A stretch of DNA of 64,000 nucleotides from CAZBME01 sp964645835 (GTDB lineage: Bacteria; Desulfobacterota; Syntrophia; Syntrophales; UBA8958): assembly GCA_964645835.1 (NCBI GenBank), contig CAZYDG010000052.1, forward strand, positions 25,526 through 89,525, written 5' to 3'. Positions 45,656 to 54,995 of this stretch are shown here, in pieces; position 1 is the first letter of the stretch, and every line of letters begins with the position of its first letter. The notes under the pieces were generated by a model. It searched no databases, was not told the DNA's origin, and was given only the letters and a program-made list of their open reading frames with translations. The translations under genes and the position numbers were made by a program.

Positions 45656-45739
45656 GTCATTGCGAGACGCCTCTCAGGCGTCGTGGCAATCTATCTATAA
45701 TGAGTAAAAGAAAGATTGCCGCGCTTCGCTCGCAATGAC
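45656..45739. repeat. Dispersed palindromic repeat (GTCATTGCGAG type)
   Basis: GTCATTGCGAG at the left and CTCGCAATGAC at the right are perfect inverted ends. Inside, GGCAATCT and AGATTGCC form a second pair. The element folds on itself and resembles widely dispersed noncoding repeats of many bacterial genomes. It sits in the 281-bp gap between cbiA and dsrC, where it may act as terminator or transcript-processing site. Confidence 0.75.
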
Positions 45740-45773
45740 TCTTCATGTTTCTTTCGAGGGCAGGCGAGAAATC

Positions 45774-47252
45774 TTAGTACTCGGAATCACCTAATAATAC
45801 CTCACATACGTTCGGAATGACTATTTGCATCAAAGTCTCATGCTGACAGGAGTGAAAACTCTGCTCTGCCTTCCACCTCCGGCCTGCCGCCAACATACCC
45901 GAAGCCCATTTCGGAGCGCCAAGGGCGTGGAGGTGTATGAAGCCTGCCAAGATATTCTTATGGATGATTCCATCCCGGCCGCCACCCATCCCGGTTCCCC
46001 GGATGATATTATAAACCGTCTCGCACCCTTCTCCCGGCCGCCCGATGAGGCGCGAGTAATGGAACTCATGGCCGCGGAGCCTAGTGCCCACAGGGAAGAA
46101 CGGGTTCTGCCGATCGACCTCGACCACCGTATAGCCATGCCCCTGGGGCCGCCGTTCCATAGCAAAACTTACGGGGAGCGCGCCCACCATGGGATAGATC
46201 AGATCGCCCACGGTAAGGGTCTCCCCCAGGTACATGAGCCCGCCGCACTCAGCGTATATAGGCAGACCATTTTCCGTCGCCCTTTTCACCGAATCTCGAA
46301 ATCCCACATTTTCCGAAAGAGCCTTGGCCTGCGTTTCCGGAAAACCGCCGCCGATGTACAGGCAATCGATTACGGGCAGTTCCCTGTCATCCAGTGCGTT
46401 GATGAAGATAATATCTGCCCCGGCATCCGTCAAGGCCTCCAGATTGTCATGATAATAAAATTGAAATGCCCTGTCCCGGATAACCCCCACCCTTACGGGG
46501 TCGAGTCCGGATTCGACTGCCGCAGGTTTGTGGGGGAAGACGTCAATAGTCCAGGCCGGCGCGCTTCTGGCAATCCGGATCAGACCATCCAGGTCCAGGA
46601 AGTCCCGGGCGATGCCCCTGATCCCGTCAATGGCGGTCATGATACTCCCGTGCTCCTGGGGGGGAACCAGACCTAGATGCCTTTCACAGAGGGGCATGTC
46701 CGGAAGCCGCGGGATGGTCCCCAGAACCGGCAGGTTACAGTATTCTTCCACGGACTGCCTGATCACGTTCGCGTGACGTTTGCCGCTGACACGGCTCAGG
46801 ATGACGCCCCGGATGTCGAGATCCGCATCGAGATGGCAGCAGCCCAGGACCATGGCCGCAGCAGTCCGCGTCACCTTGTCACAGTCTACCACAAGAACCA
46901 CCGGCGCATGGAGGAGCTTGGCGAGCTCGGCAGTGCTGAATTCGCCCTCCACATTCATTCCGTCGAAAAGTCCCCGGTTCCCCTCGATAATAGCAATGGA
47001 GCCGTCCCTGGTATGCCGGGAAAAGCATCGCGTAACCTGTTCCGATCCCATGATGAAGGCATCCAGGTTGTAACAGGGCGTCCCTGCTGCCAGGGAAAGC
47101 CAGGCCGCGTCTATATAGTCTGGTCCCTTCTTGAAGGGAACCACTGCCATACCTTCTTCACACAGTGCCGCTGCCAGGGCCACAGAAACCGTGGTCTTTC
47201 CTGCTCCACCTCGAAGAGCGGCAATGACGATACGCGCCGCTTGATTATCCAT
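45774..47252 (-). CDS. cbiA: Cobyrinate a,c-diamide synthase-like amidotransferase (CbiA/DsrN)
   Basis: This 492-residue protein has an N-terminal ATPase (ALRGGAGKTTVSVAL P-loop) and a C-terminal class I glutaminase domain (nucleophile Cys in YAECGGLMYLG, His in GHEFHYSR). CbiA amidates cobyrinate; the dsr-linked form DsrN is thought to amidate sirohaem for DsrAB. Position directly behind dsrD favours the DsrN role. No other cobalamin gene is near. Confidence 0.92.
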   Translation of the reverse strand: MDNQAARIVIAALRGGAGKTTVSVALAAALCEEGMAVVPFKKGPDYIDAAWLSLAAGTPCYNLDAFIMGSEQVTRCFSRHTRDGSIAIIEGNRGLFDGMNVEGEFSTAELAKLLHAPVVLVVDCDKVTRTAAAMVLGCCHLDADLDIRGVILSRVSGKRHANVIRQSVEEYCNLPVLGTIPRLPDMPLCERHLGLVPPQEHGSIMTAIDGIRGIARDFLDLDGLIRIARSAPAWTIDVFPHKPAAVESGLDPVRVGVIRDRAFQFYYHDNLEALTDAGADIIFINALDDRELPVIDCLYIGGGFPETQAKALSENVGFRDSVKRATENGLPIYAECGGLMYLGETLTVGDLIYPMVGALPVSFAMERRPQGHGYTVVEVDRQNPFFPVGTRLRGHEFHYSRLIGRPGEGCETVYNIIRGTGMGGGRDGIIHKNILAGFIHLHALGAPKWASGMLAAGRRWKAEQSFHSCQHETLMQIVIPNVCEVLLGDSEY

Positions 47253-47258
47253 ATCCGC

Positions 47259-47486
47259 TCAACACTCTTTCGGGAAAAATTCCTTGAGCATGATATAGGT
47301 CGTACTCCCGCTCGACCAGTAGACAAGTATCTCTTCATTCAGAAGAGATTTCACCGCTTCCTGGACCGCGTGTCGGTCCTCATCCGGGAGCCATTTCGTA
47401 ACGTCACGGATGTAGAACATCTTCTTGTCGCCTTTAGACTTCTCACAGAATAGCTGGGTGATCTTCTTCTTCAGTTCTTCACTCAT
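47259..47486 (-). CDS. dsrD: DsrD, allosteric activator of dissimilatory sulfite reductase
   Basis: This 75-residue winged-helix protein has the DsrD pattern KSKGDKKMFYIRDVTKWLP and LVYWSSGSTTYIMLK. DsrD binds DsrAB and stimulates sulfite reduction; it is characteristic of reductive rather than oxidative dsr systems. The ATG at 47486, two bases past the dsrB stop with GGAG just before it, is preferred over an in-frame GTG inside dsrB. Confidence 0.93.
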   Translation of the reverse strand: MSEELKKKITQLFCEKSKGDKKMFYIRDVTKWLPDEDRHAVQEAVKSLLNEEILVYWSSGSTTYIMLKEFFPKEC

Positions 47487-47488
47487 CT

Positions 47489-48547
47489 TCAACTCCACTT
47501 GAACTGGATAGAGGTCCGGAATGTTTCCGTGGCCAAGGTGAAATCATCGATATGCTTGTCCGTAAACGGGATACCTGTGAGGGTAAAGAACCGTTCCCAC
47601 CCGATACGGTCGATCCACTCGCTAACCCGTTCATGCTTCTTCGCGTGGCTGGCGTACACTTCCACGATATTCTTCACCGCGTCAACCACTTCCGGCCAGC
47701 GTGGAGGATTGTTCGGCAGGTACGGGATGGCGAGCTTCGAAAACGTGGGAGGGGTGCGGGCATTGGATACCTTACCACCCACCCAGATAGAAATACCGTC
47801 GTTCTCCGGGTCCGCGATGGGCATGGCCGGGCAGACAGTGTAGCAGTTGCCGCAATACATACACTTGTCGTTGTTGACAGAGACGGTCTTGTTTTTCATA
47901 TCGCCGCGGATGGCGCCCGTGGGACACGATGCCACTGTGGAAGGGATCTCGCACAGATTCGGGACCCGCGTGTTGTCCGGTTTCGGAACGGTCCTGTGGA
48001 TACCCAGGATGGCGATGTCGGAGCAATGGACGGCGCCGCACATATTCAGACAGCAGGCCAGGGCAATGCGGACATGATTGGGAAGCTTCATGGACACGAA
48101 GTATTCATATATCTCGTCCATAAGGGCCTTGACCGGTCCCGAGGCATCCGTGGCCGGTGTGTGGCAATGGACCCATCCCTGGGTATGGACGATGTTCGAG
48201 ATGGCGTGCCCGGTGCCTCCGATGGGATAGTTCCGGCTGGTCAGCTCCGCGATCAGCGGTTCCACCTGGTCCTTATCGTCCGTCAGGAATTCGATGTTAT
48301 GACGGCTAGTGAAGCGCAGGTAGCCGTTGCAGTATTTGTCGGCGATCTCGCAGATCTCACGGATGTGGTCCGTGGAAAGGAGACGCGGCGACCCTGCGCG
48401 CACAGTATAAAGAGCCTCTCCCGAGGCGCCAACGTGCATGAGCACGCCGGGCTTAAGAATTTCGTGATATAGCCATTTTCCGTAATTGCGCTGAATTACG
48501 GGGGGTATCATGGCCCTGTAGTCAGGGGGGCCGATATCGGTTGCCAT
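47489..48547 (-). CDS. dsrB: Dissimilatory sulfite reductase beta subunit DsrB
   Basis: This 352-residue protein has the sirohaem-cluster region with CCLNMCGAVHCSDIAI and an inserted ferredoxin domain NDKCMYCGNCYTVCPAMPI. With DsrA it forms the alpha2beta2 enzyme that reduces sulfite. The start ATG at 48547 follows the dsrA stop within a few bases after GGAGGTGGAG. The N-terminus MATDIGPPDYRAMIPPVI matches the family. The length is in the normal range. Confidence 0.97.
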   Translation of the reverse strand: MATDIGPPDYRAMIPPVIQRNYGKWLYHEILKPGVLMHVGASGEALYTVRAGSPRLLSTDHIREICEIADKYCNGYLRFTSRHNIEFLTDDKDQVEPLIAELTSRNYPIGGTGHAISNIVHTQGWVHCHTPATDASGPVKALMDEIYEYFVSMKLPNHVRIALACCLNMCGAVHCSDIAILGIHRTVPKPDNTRVPNLCEIPSTVASCPTGAIRGDMKNKTVSVNNDKCMYCGNCYTVCPAMPIADPENDGISIWVGGKVSNARTPPTFSKLAIPYLPNNPPRWPEVVDAVKNIVEVYASHAKKHERVSEWIDRIGWERFFTLTGIPFTDKHIDDFTLATETFRTSIQFKWS

Positions 48548-48548
48548 A

Positions 48549-49763
48549 TTACTCCACCTCCTTTGCAGTTGCATCTGACGCGGGCTTGTTTATTTCCTCT
48601 GGCCAGAAGAAAACATAGGGGTTGGTCCGGGGATTCTTCACCATCTGTGGCAATGCCTGCAAGCCCACAGCCCTGAGAAAGACCCTCATCCCCAGGCGTT
48701 TGACGAGTTCTCCCAGCCTTTCCCTTGATTTGCCGTGCTCGTCCCACCAGTCGAGGATGCGTTCGAGGAGATCCTTGAGCTCCGTGTAGGGCGGCTCCAT
48801 TTTCATGAAGGGCACAATGACCCAGGAAAGGAGGGCGCCTTCCACGATGGGGGCCTTGCCGCCGATCAGGAGGGTGGCACCCTTCTCTTCACCCGGGCGC
48901 AGGGCTTTGGGCATCAGATTGATGCAGTGCATGCAACGATTGCAGTCTTCGTTGTAAATCTTAAGTTCCTTCCCATCCCACTCCATGCATCGCGTCGGAC
49001 AGAGGTCACATACCTCTTTCTGGATGTTCAGATCCGACGCTGCATAGGCGGTCACGGCCTGCGGATCGATACGTATATCACCTTTCCACGTTCCGATGAC
49101 CGCCAGGTCCGAACGGGCAATGGAGGCGACGCAGTCATTGGCACAGGCAGCCACCTTGATCTTGAATTTATAGGGGAACATGGGCCGGTGGATCTGGTCC
49201 TGATACGTCATGGTCAGGTTGTAACAGATGTCGAGACTGTCCACGCACGCATACTCGCATCGTCCCGGACCCACACAGGCGCTCGGCGTCCGGAGGGCGG
49301 AACCCGACCCGCCGAGGTCGAAGCCGGCCTCTGTCAGATCGTCAAAACAGGCCTGGAGGTGTTCTGTTGTCGTTCCCAGCAGTATCGCATCTCCCGTGGA
49401 GCCGTGGAGGTTGGTGAGCCCGCTGCCGTGCTTGTCCCAGACATCACATAGACGTCGCAGGGCATCCGTCTTGTAAAACCAGCCCGTGGGATGATTGACA
49501 CGCATTGTGTGGAAGGCCTGCACGTTAGGAAAGAGGTCGGGCCGGTCCGAATAGCGCCCGATCACGCCGGCCCCATATCCTTTCACGCCGACAATCCCTC
49601 CATGTTTCCAGTGGCCGATCTTGTCCTTGTACGAAAGCTCCAGCTGGTTTACCAGATCCCTGGCCATGGGATTCTTCTTTGCTGCCTGCTTCATGTCCGT
49701 AACGAAGCTTGGCCATTTCCCACCTTCCAGTTCATCAAGGAGCGGCGTTTCTGACTTTGCCAT
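48549..49763 (-). CDS. dsrA: Dissimilatory sulfite reductase alpha subunit DsrA
   Basis: This 404-residue protein starts MAKSETPLLDELEGGKWPSF. Sirohaem-[4Fe-4S] ligands lie in CVGPGRCEYACVD and CANDCVASIARSD. The ferredoxin domain has CDLCPTRCMEWDG and CNRCMHCINLMPKAL. It catalyses the core step of sulfite respiration with DsrB. It is intact and of normal length. It is first in the gene run dsrA-dsrB-dsrD-cbiA. Confidence 0.97.
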   Translation of the reverse strand: MAKSETPLLDELEGGKWPSFVTDMKQAAKKNPMARDLVNQLELSYKDKIGHWKHGGIVGVKGYGAGVIGRYSDRPDLFPNVQAFHTMRVNHPTGWFYKTDALRRLCDVWDKHGSGLTNLHGSTGDAILLGTTTEHLQACFDDLTEAGFDLGGSGSALRTPSACVGPGRCEYACVDSLDICYNLTMTYQDQIHRPMFPYKFKIKVAACANDCVASIARSDLAVIGTWKGDIRIDPQAVTAYAASDLNIQKEVCDLCPTRCMEWDGKELKIYNEDCNRCMHCINLMPKALRPGEEKGATLLIGGKAPIVEGALLSWVIVPFMKMEPPYTELKDLLERILDWWDEHGKSRERLGELVKRLGMRVFLRAVGLQALPQMVKNPRTNPYVFFWPEEINKPASDATAKEVE

Positions 49764-49873
49764 GATTTTGCCTCCTTTTGAGAAAATTTGTATGTTCGCT
49801 CAGTCAAATAGGCATATGCATAGAATAACCATGCCTGGTTCTCTAATTCAGCAATATGCAAGAAAAACTCGTC

Positions 49874-51448
49874 TCATATCTTCATCCAGAAATCCGCGAA
49901 GACCATCGTTGACAGGATGATACCAAGGGGGACGTTGACCACGACACCGACCGTGAATGCCCAGAAGGGCTTCATTCCGAAAGTGAACAGTTCCTTGAAG
50001 CGCGTGGAAAGGCCGATGCACAGGAAGCACAGGACGAAAGCCCATGAGCGTAGCTTTTTGATCGGGGCAATCACATCGGGTTCCAGGACGCTGGTTTCCC
50101 AATTCGAGCTTGCGGCCAGCTGATTGATAGCCGCTGCCTACCCAGGATCGGTAATCTTTGCCTTAAGTGCCTTTAATTCGTCACCTGTCAGGATGCCTTT
50201 GAAAGTCAAAGTTTTCTTTTCCGCGTCAATCTTCAGGCGATCGGCAAACTCTGGCGGCACCTGAAACTGTGAGAAATCCGCCTTGTACTCTTTGCCTTTG
50301 AATTTTCCCTCCCACTTGGCTTTGCCCTGATAACCGGCCGGAGCCATTGTGCCGATGATGCTGACGATGATGGACGCCGCTAGAAAACCGAGAACGAACT
50401 TAGGGAAACGTTCCCAGATGATTCCGGCCCCGACTTCTGCCCGCTTCCCATCTTCACATGTTTCCCAGTACATGCAGGAGACAAAGGCCAGAATCAGACA
50501 CCAGATCCCGATCCAGATATCACGCCCGATTACCTTCATCAGGGTGAATGTCTGGATGGGCGCATCGCCGAAGCGGGTGGCAAGTTCGGCCGCCACGGCA
50601 AAACCCGCTGCATCCGCAAATTCAGATGAACCAATGATAGCGCCCGCGACCCCCGGCGAAATGCTATTGGGTACGAGTTGCTTCAAGGCAAACGAAAGGA
50701 CGAAGATCATGACGATGGCCCAGATGGTTACGATAGCGATCGTAATGGAGATATGCTCATTTTTGGCCTTCACCGAACCGCCCACGGCAATAGCGGCGGA
50801 TACGCCACAAATGGCTCCGCCGCTGCCCAAGACCGCACCGAACTGTGGTTCCAGCTTGAAAATTTTCGTTGCGGCCCAGTATATCGCCAGCCACGTAGAG
50901 ACGGATATAATTGTGGCCTGCATCAGGGCTGCTGGTCCGGCCTTGAGGATGAGGGTAACCGGAAGGGTTGCTCCCAGCAGGACGATACCTGTTTTGATGT
51001 AATACTCCGTGCGCAGGGAGACTTTGAGCCAGGCGGGTATCTTTCCGACATTCGAGATGATCAGCCCGATGATGAGCGCCAGCAGAGGAGCTTCAATGTT
51101 GAAATCAATCATGATCTGCAGGCTGGAGAGGTAAAAGATAATAACAGCGCCGACAAACAGGATGATGAATCCGGGGATGAAATGGCTCAGCTTGTGGCCC
51201 ATGAGTTTCATGGAAAAGCTGAAGACCACGCCTAAGACAATGAAGATTGTAACATAACCGCCAAAATTTTTAGCCAGATCGGCCCAGGCCTTTCCCATAT
51301 CCGTCACCTTGCCGGGCAAGACGGCCCACCCCTTTATGGACGTTCCCATCCACAGGGCAATAATGGCTACCAAAACAATGCCAAGGCCAAGCCACACAGA
51401 CCACCAATCTTCCGTTTTCCATAGTTTCTCAAAACCGCCGTTAGCCAT
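49874..51448 (-). pseudogene. YeiH-family putative sulfate/sulfite exporter with in-frame amber codon
   Basis: The upstream part (51448-50138, about 436 residues) has eight or more helices of the YeiH/Cons_hypoth698 family (GLIISNVGKIPAWLK, GSGGAICGVSAAIAVGG) and an extracytoplasmic segment. It stops at a TAG at 50138-50140. The same frame stays open for 87 further residues with two helices (KKLRSWAFVLCFLCIGLSTR, FTVGVVVNVPLGIILS), which are the normal family C-terminus. So the gene is interrupted by one nonsense codon. The ATG at 51448 follows AAAGGAG. Position upstream of dsrA suggests sulfur oxyanion transport. Confidence 0.85.
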
Positions 51449-51538
51449 TTGCATCTCCTTTCCAGACAATAAAAATAAACAGTTATTCGTTGAAAATTAA
51501 ATGCCGAGTTAAAGGGTTTTAATATCTTAGGTATAATT

Positions 51539-51557
51539 CCCCGCTGCAGTGGCGGGG
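51539..51557. repeat. REP-like hairpin
   Basis: CCCCGC at 51539-51544 pairs with GCGGGG at 51552-51557 over a seven-base loop, flanked by TATAATT and TAGTTCATT. The flank pattern resembles REP elements of RAYT transposases. It sits in the divergent gap between the YeiH-like and BPL_N-like genes (51449-51742), where no gene was seen. Confidence 0.5.
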
Positions 51558-51742
51558 TAGTTCATTGCAAGGTTGGGATTAAATGTTGGCCGCTTATGAT
51601 TATACTCGAATAATATAATGTGTTGTTTTTCAAAAAACAAGGTTTTTGAAGTAACATAATCTTCTGTTGGAAAAAACCTGTTAAAGTCGATATAAAAGAA
51701 CATGGTTTATTAAATGTTCATAAAAGAAAGCGGATCAAGGAT

Positions 51743-53050
51743 ATGGAAAGCATACCACTGCATCAGCACCGAAAAATATCTTCGTTCAGACCATGTGCCA
51801 TGCTCTGGGATGAATCCCTGACCTGGGGAATCATGGCCCGACAGACCCTTATGGGAGCATCGCTGCCTTTTGACTTACTTACGTCGGAAGATGTTCGCCA
51901 AGGTGCTCTTTCCAGTTACCGCATGATCTTTGTTCCAGGTGGGTGGGCATCCAATAAATTGGAGGCGCTGGGAAAGGAAGGTCAGGAAGAAATCCGCAGG
52001 TTTGTTGAAAAAGGCGGAAGCTACTTCGGAATTTGCGGTGGCGCCGGAATGGCTACCGAAGAAGGAATCGGACTTCTGCCGGTGGTCCGCAAACCTAAGT
52101 CTGAAAGAGTCCCCAGTTTCAGTGGAGGCATTCGCCTGGTTTGTAAGAATCATACAATTTGGGATGGAATTGACAGCCATGAATTTTCTGTCTGGTGGCC
52201 GTCGCAGTTCCAGATTGACATCAACAATATCAACATTCTGGCAAAATATGAAAATCCTTTGTGTGACGCCTTCAGTGCAGATATCAACATGGAGGAAGGG
52301 GAAGCAATCGGGTGGTCGGAGCTGGAACTAAGATACGGTATCCTTTTGAATCCGGCGCGCCTGCGTGGGGAACCGGCAGTGCTGGAAGGATGTTATGGCC
52401 AGGGGAAGGTAATCCTTTCTCTCATCCATTTTGACACCCCAAACGATCCCAACGACGCCATCGTACTGAGAAATATCTGGAAATATCTGGCTTCATATGT
52501 CCCTGGTCAAAATCAAATAAGAAAAGAGCTGCTGAAAGGCCAATCCATAATACATCATTTGCCGCCTGAGATACCTCGATTGATTGAAGAAATAGATGGC
52601 GCCATAGATGATTTATTCAACGCGGGGGAGAGAAATTTCCTTTGGTATTGGAGGAATCCACTACTACTTCATTGGCGTCGCGGTGTCAGGGGAATGGAAT
52701 ATACGACACTGATAACGATGATAAAGGAAACCTTGAAATATATCGATGCCTTACATTCAGATTATACTTGTACGTCGAATGGGCGAACAGGTAATATTAC
52801 TGAATTACAGCTGGAAAATGATCTTGTAAGCATAAAAGAACGGCTGCTCGCCTTCATTGAAAAAGCAAAAAGGCTTCTCAGCAGAGAACGATTTTACTTG
52901 ACCTCCTCTTTACTGTCTCCACTGGATAGCGGAGATGAGGAGATCAATCGTCTAAGACGAATTCTCTTCGCATCGGAAATGAGGCATGGAGGCGATTTTA
53001 AATGCCTTATCGATATGGTTGACCGGCTGCTATTCAGACTAATAAAATAA
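51743..53050 (+). CDS. BPL_N/class I glutamine-amidotransferase-like protein
   Basis: This 435-residue protein has a GATase-like N-terminal half: IFVPGGWASNKLEAL, then nucleophile elbow YFGICGGAGMA (Cys98) and YGQGKVILSLIHFDTP. This is the biotin-protein-ligase N-terminal-like (BPL_N) pattern. Residues about 255-435 are helical and unfamiliar. The glutaminase His-Glu pair is not clear, so catalysis is uncertain. It is transcribed away from the dsr locus and shares its upstream region with the YeiH-like gene. A link to sulfur metabolism is only positional. Confidence 0.7.
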   Translation: MESIPLHQHRKISSFRPCAMLWDESLTWGIMARQTLMGASLPFDLLTSEDVRQGALSSYRMIFVPGGWASNKLEALGKEGQEEIRRFVEKGGSYFGICGGAGMATEEGIGLLPVVRKPKSERVPSFSGGIRLVCKNHTIWDGIDSHEFSVWWPSQFQIDINNINILAKYENPLCDAFSADINMEEGEAIGWSELELRYGILLNPARLRGEPAVLEGCYGQGKVILSLIHFDTPNDPNDAIVLRNIWKYLASYVPGQNQIRKELLKGQSIIHHLPPEIPRLIEEIDGAIDDLFNAGERNFLWYWRNPLLLHWRRGVRGMEYTTLITMIKETLKYIDALHSDYTCTSNGRTGNITELQLENDLVSIKERLLAFIEKAKRLLSRERFYLTSSLLSPLDSGDEEINRLRRILFASEMRHGGDFKCLIDMVDRLLFRLIK

Positions 53051-53177
53051 AGTGGTACGGATACAAATATAAATTGGTAGTTGATTGCTGTCAGCCACAA
53101 GCTTTGCCCTCCACTTGAGAGATCCGGACATAATAACGGAACTAACTATTAACTAGAGGCTTTTCTAAAGGAAAAAA

Positions 53178-53270
53178 GTGGATGCTTCCACCCCGCTCAT
53201 GGTCTTCGATTGCCGAGTACTCTTCGCAATGCTCAGCCAAGACAATGAAATAGGTCAAGAAGATGAGAAA
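53178..53270 (+). pseudogene. Possible HPt-domain remnant
   Basis: The frame reads VDASTPLMVFDCRVLFAMLS and then QDNEIGQE, which resembles the start of HPt domains after receiver domains (pattern VFD-LL-RL-DDE). The downstream histidine segment is missing. It is a short and uncertain relic. Confidence 0.3.
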
Positions 53271-53279
53271 ACATCATCT

Positions 53280-53384
53280 TTACGAGGTCGGGAGCGTGAA
53301 GTAGAACGTCGCACCCTTGTCCACCTCGTCGCCAATTGTGTCATCTTCCACAATGTATTCTAGATTGCTACACTTTTCCCGCAT
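53280..53384 (-). pseudogene. C-terminal remnant of a histidine kinase
   Basis: On the minus strand 34 codons end in EVDKGATFYFTLPTS and a stop. This is the last strand of a HATPase_c domain (G-x-GATFYFTLP). No upstream kinase sequence remains. The remainder of the gap between 53051 and 53687 shows no gene. Confidence 0.65.
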
Positions 53385-53687
53385 CGTGTCAATATTATGC
53401 CAATCCTGCGCCACACCATTAATACCCGGACTGACAAAATGATTTTTTAATTATAGCACTTGTAATGAATTGAGGAAATCTTCATTTATGGCATAATATA
53501 TGCGATATACTTATTAGGGCTACTCCATCGTTGGAAAGATTTCTCCCCCATAGCTTCGTAACCATAGAGCCTTACGCTTGGTCTTATCCTCCGCGCCGAT
53601 GATAAGAAGAAAGATGATAATCATTAACACTTGACATGAAATAGGTAGTATGGCACAGCCAAGACTGGTTAATAGGTAGGATAACGT

Positions 53688-54062
53688 ATGAAATACAATT
53701 TCGCAAATTCAAAATTCATGCTTCTTCCCATTCTTCTCACTGTTTTTTCATTTTTGGGTTGTGCGGGCGATCTTGTGTGTCGCCACCATGCCCTTGAGCT
53801 TGCATCTTATGGCGTTGAAAAAAACCTGGAAACCCGCATCTCCATATATAAGATAAATGATCTGGCGTGGGACTCACATGCGCAAGCGCAGGTGAAAGTT
53901 GACGGTAAATGGAAATGGATGGCAGACTGGTTTGGATATGTCGTCATTGAAGATGGTCCAACATTTAAGCCAACAGGTTATATGCTCTTCCTCACCATAC
54001 CCGAGTATCTCGAAGTCCTGAAAAAAGGTACCTATTCGACAACGACCGGGAATAAGCAGTGA
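53688..54062 (+). CDS. Small lipoprotein of unknown function
   Basis: This 124-residue protein has a lipoprotein signal (FMLLPILLTVFSFLGC). The mature part has HALELASYGVEKN and HAQAQVKVDGKWKWM, faintly like bacterial transglutaminase-like peptidases, but a full catalytic triad cannot be shown. No strong ribosome site is visible. Function unknown. Confidence 0.65.
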   Translation: MKYNFANSKFMLLPILLTVFSFLGCAGDLVCRHHALELASYGVEKNLETRISIYKINDLAWDSHAQAQVKVDGKWKWMADWFGYVVIEDGPTFKPTGYMLFLTIPEYLEVLKKGTYSTTTGNKQ

Positions 54063-54187
54063 AGACAGGACATGGCTCTACTCACGCTACCTTGATAAAT
54101 AATCGCTCTTCCCGCCAAAGAATTGTCACAGGAAATTCAACAATAGATAAATATGATAAGTGGGGCTGCCGTGCCACAGGTCCAAAA

Positions 54188-54649
54188 TTACAGGCCGTCT
54201 TTGATAGCTTTCTTCTGATCGTCTGACAGGCCATTGTAAAGGGTCTCGAAGACAGGGATGAACTTCTTGATGCTATTGGCATGTGCTTCGGCAAGCTGAC
54301 CATAGAATTTGATTTCATCAACAGGGGTCCCGGCATTTGATTCACGTGACTTAATCCTGGCGAAGAGTGTTGCCATTGTTTGCGCATTCTGCCGCATCAC
54401 CTCGGTCATGTTATTCCACAGTCCCTCCTGTTCCTGCGTGATCTTGAGCTTCTTATGAAGAGCTTCAATGCGTACCTCTAGAGATTTGAGGTCCGTCTCC
54501 TTAATACTAATTAAAGGCGCATCAATGCCTTCCGCTTTCAAAATGCCGGCAAGACCGATTATCACAAGGAACGCTGCCGCCACTCCCGCAAAAGCAGTTT
54601 TATTAGCAAACCTATGGGCAATTCTTTTCACAGTCTCTCTTTTTTCCAT
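54188..54649 (-). CDS. Spy/CpxP-like LTxxQ periplasmic protein
   Basis: This protein of about 153 residues has a membrane or signal helix (FAGVAAAFLVIIGLAGIL, residues 20-37). An all-helical mature part follows with two LTxxQ-like motifs: KITQEQEGLW and LSDDQKKAI. That spacing is seen in Spy/CpxP chaperones and stress sensors of the periplasm. The ATG at 54649 is preferred to the one seven codons earlier because it gives a normal signal peptide. Monocistronic. Confidence 0.7.
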   Translation of the reverse strand: MEKRETVKRIAHRFANKTAFAGVAAAFLVIIGLAGILKAEGIDAPLISIKETDLKSLEVRIEALHKKLKITQEQEGLWNNMTEVMRQNAQTMATLFARIKSRESNAGTPVDEIKFYGQLAEAHANSIKKFIPVFETLYNGLSDDQKKAIKDGL

Positions 54650-54888
54650 GTTTAGTTCCCCAAATAGCATTTGCGATACGATTCATAAGCGGGGAGTTAC
54701 TTTTGTGATGTTGATCATATACTCTTTTAATTTGTTATTATAGAACTTGGACACCATTCACAATCAGGGATACTCTGACTTATGGATTCGAAAAGCCTGA
54801 TGATAAACTTTAAAAATGCTGATTGATGTGATCGGAACTTCCTTATATAAGGCAGATAAGAAGGGAAATCTTCATGAGGCAGGTTTTT

Positions 54889-54948
54889 GTCCGGATGGTC
54901 TGGACGATGTCCGGATATCCCGGATTTTGTCCGGCATATCCGGAATGA
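54889..54948. promoter_or_regulatory. Three phased TCCGG-N5-CCGGA dyads (array 2)
   Basis: TGTCCGG starts at 54889, 54909 and 54929, exactly 20 bp apart. The dyads are TCCGG-ATGGT-CTGGA, TCCGG-ATATC-CCGGA and TCCGG-CATAT-CCGGA. The design equals array 1 at 13073-13132. The nearest intact gene is the Spy-like gene, 240 bp away; the other side holds a kinase relic. Confidence 0.65.
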
Positions 54949-54995
54949 TCTCTTCGATAAGGAGTGTTACAATGGTTCATTTTTGGACCATGACC

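Noticed and set aside
47552..48472. 306-codon plus-strand frame across dsrB
   Set aside because: Antisense shadow of dsrB, which has all its cofactor motifs.
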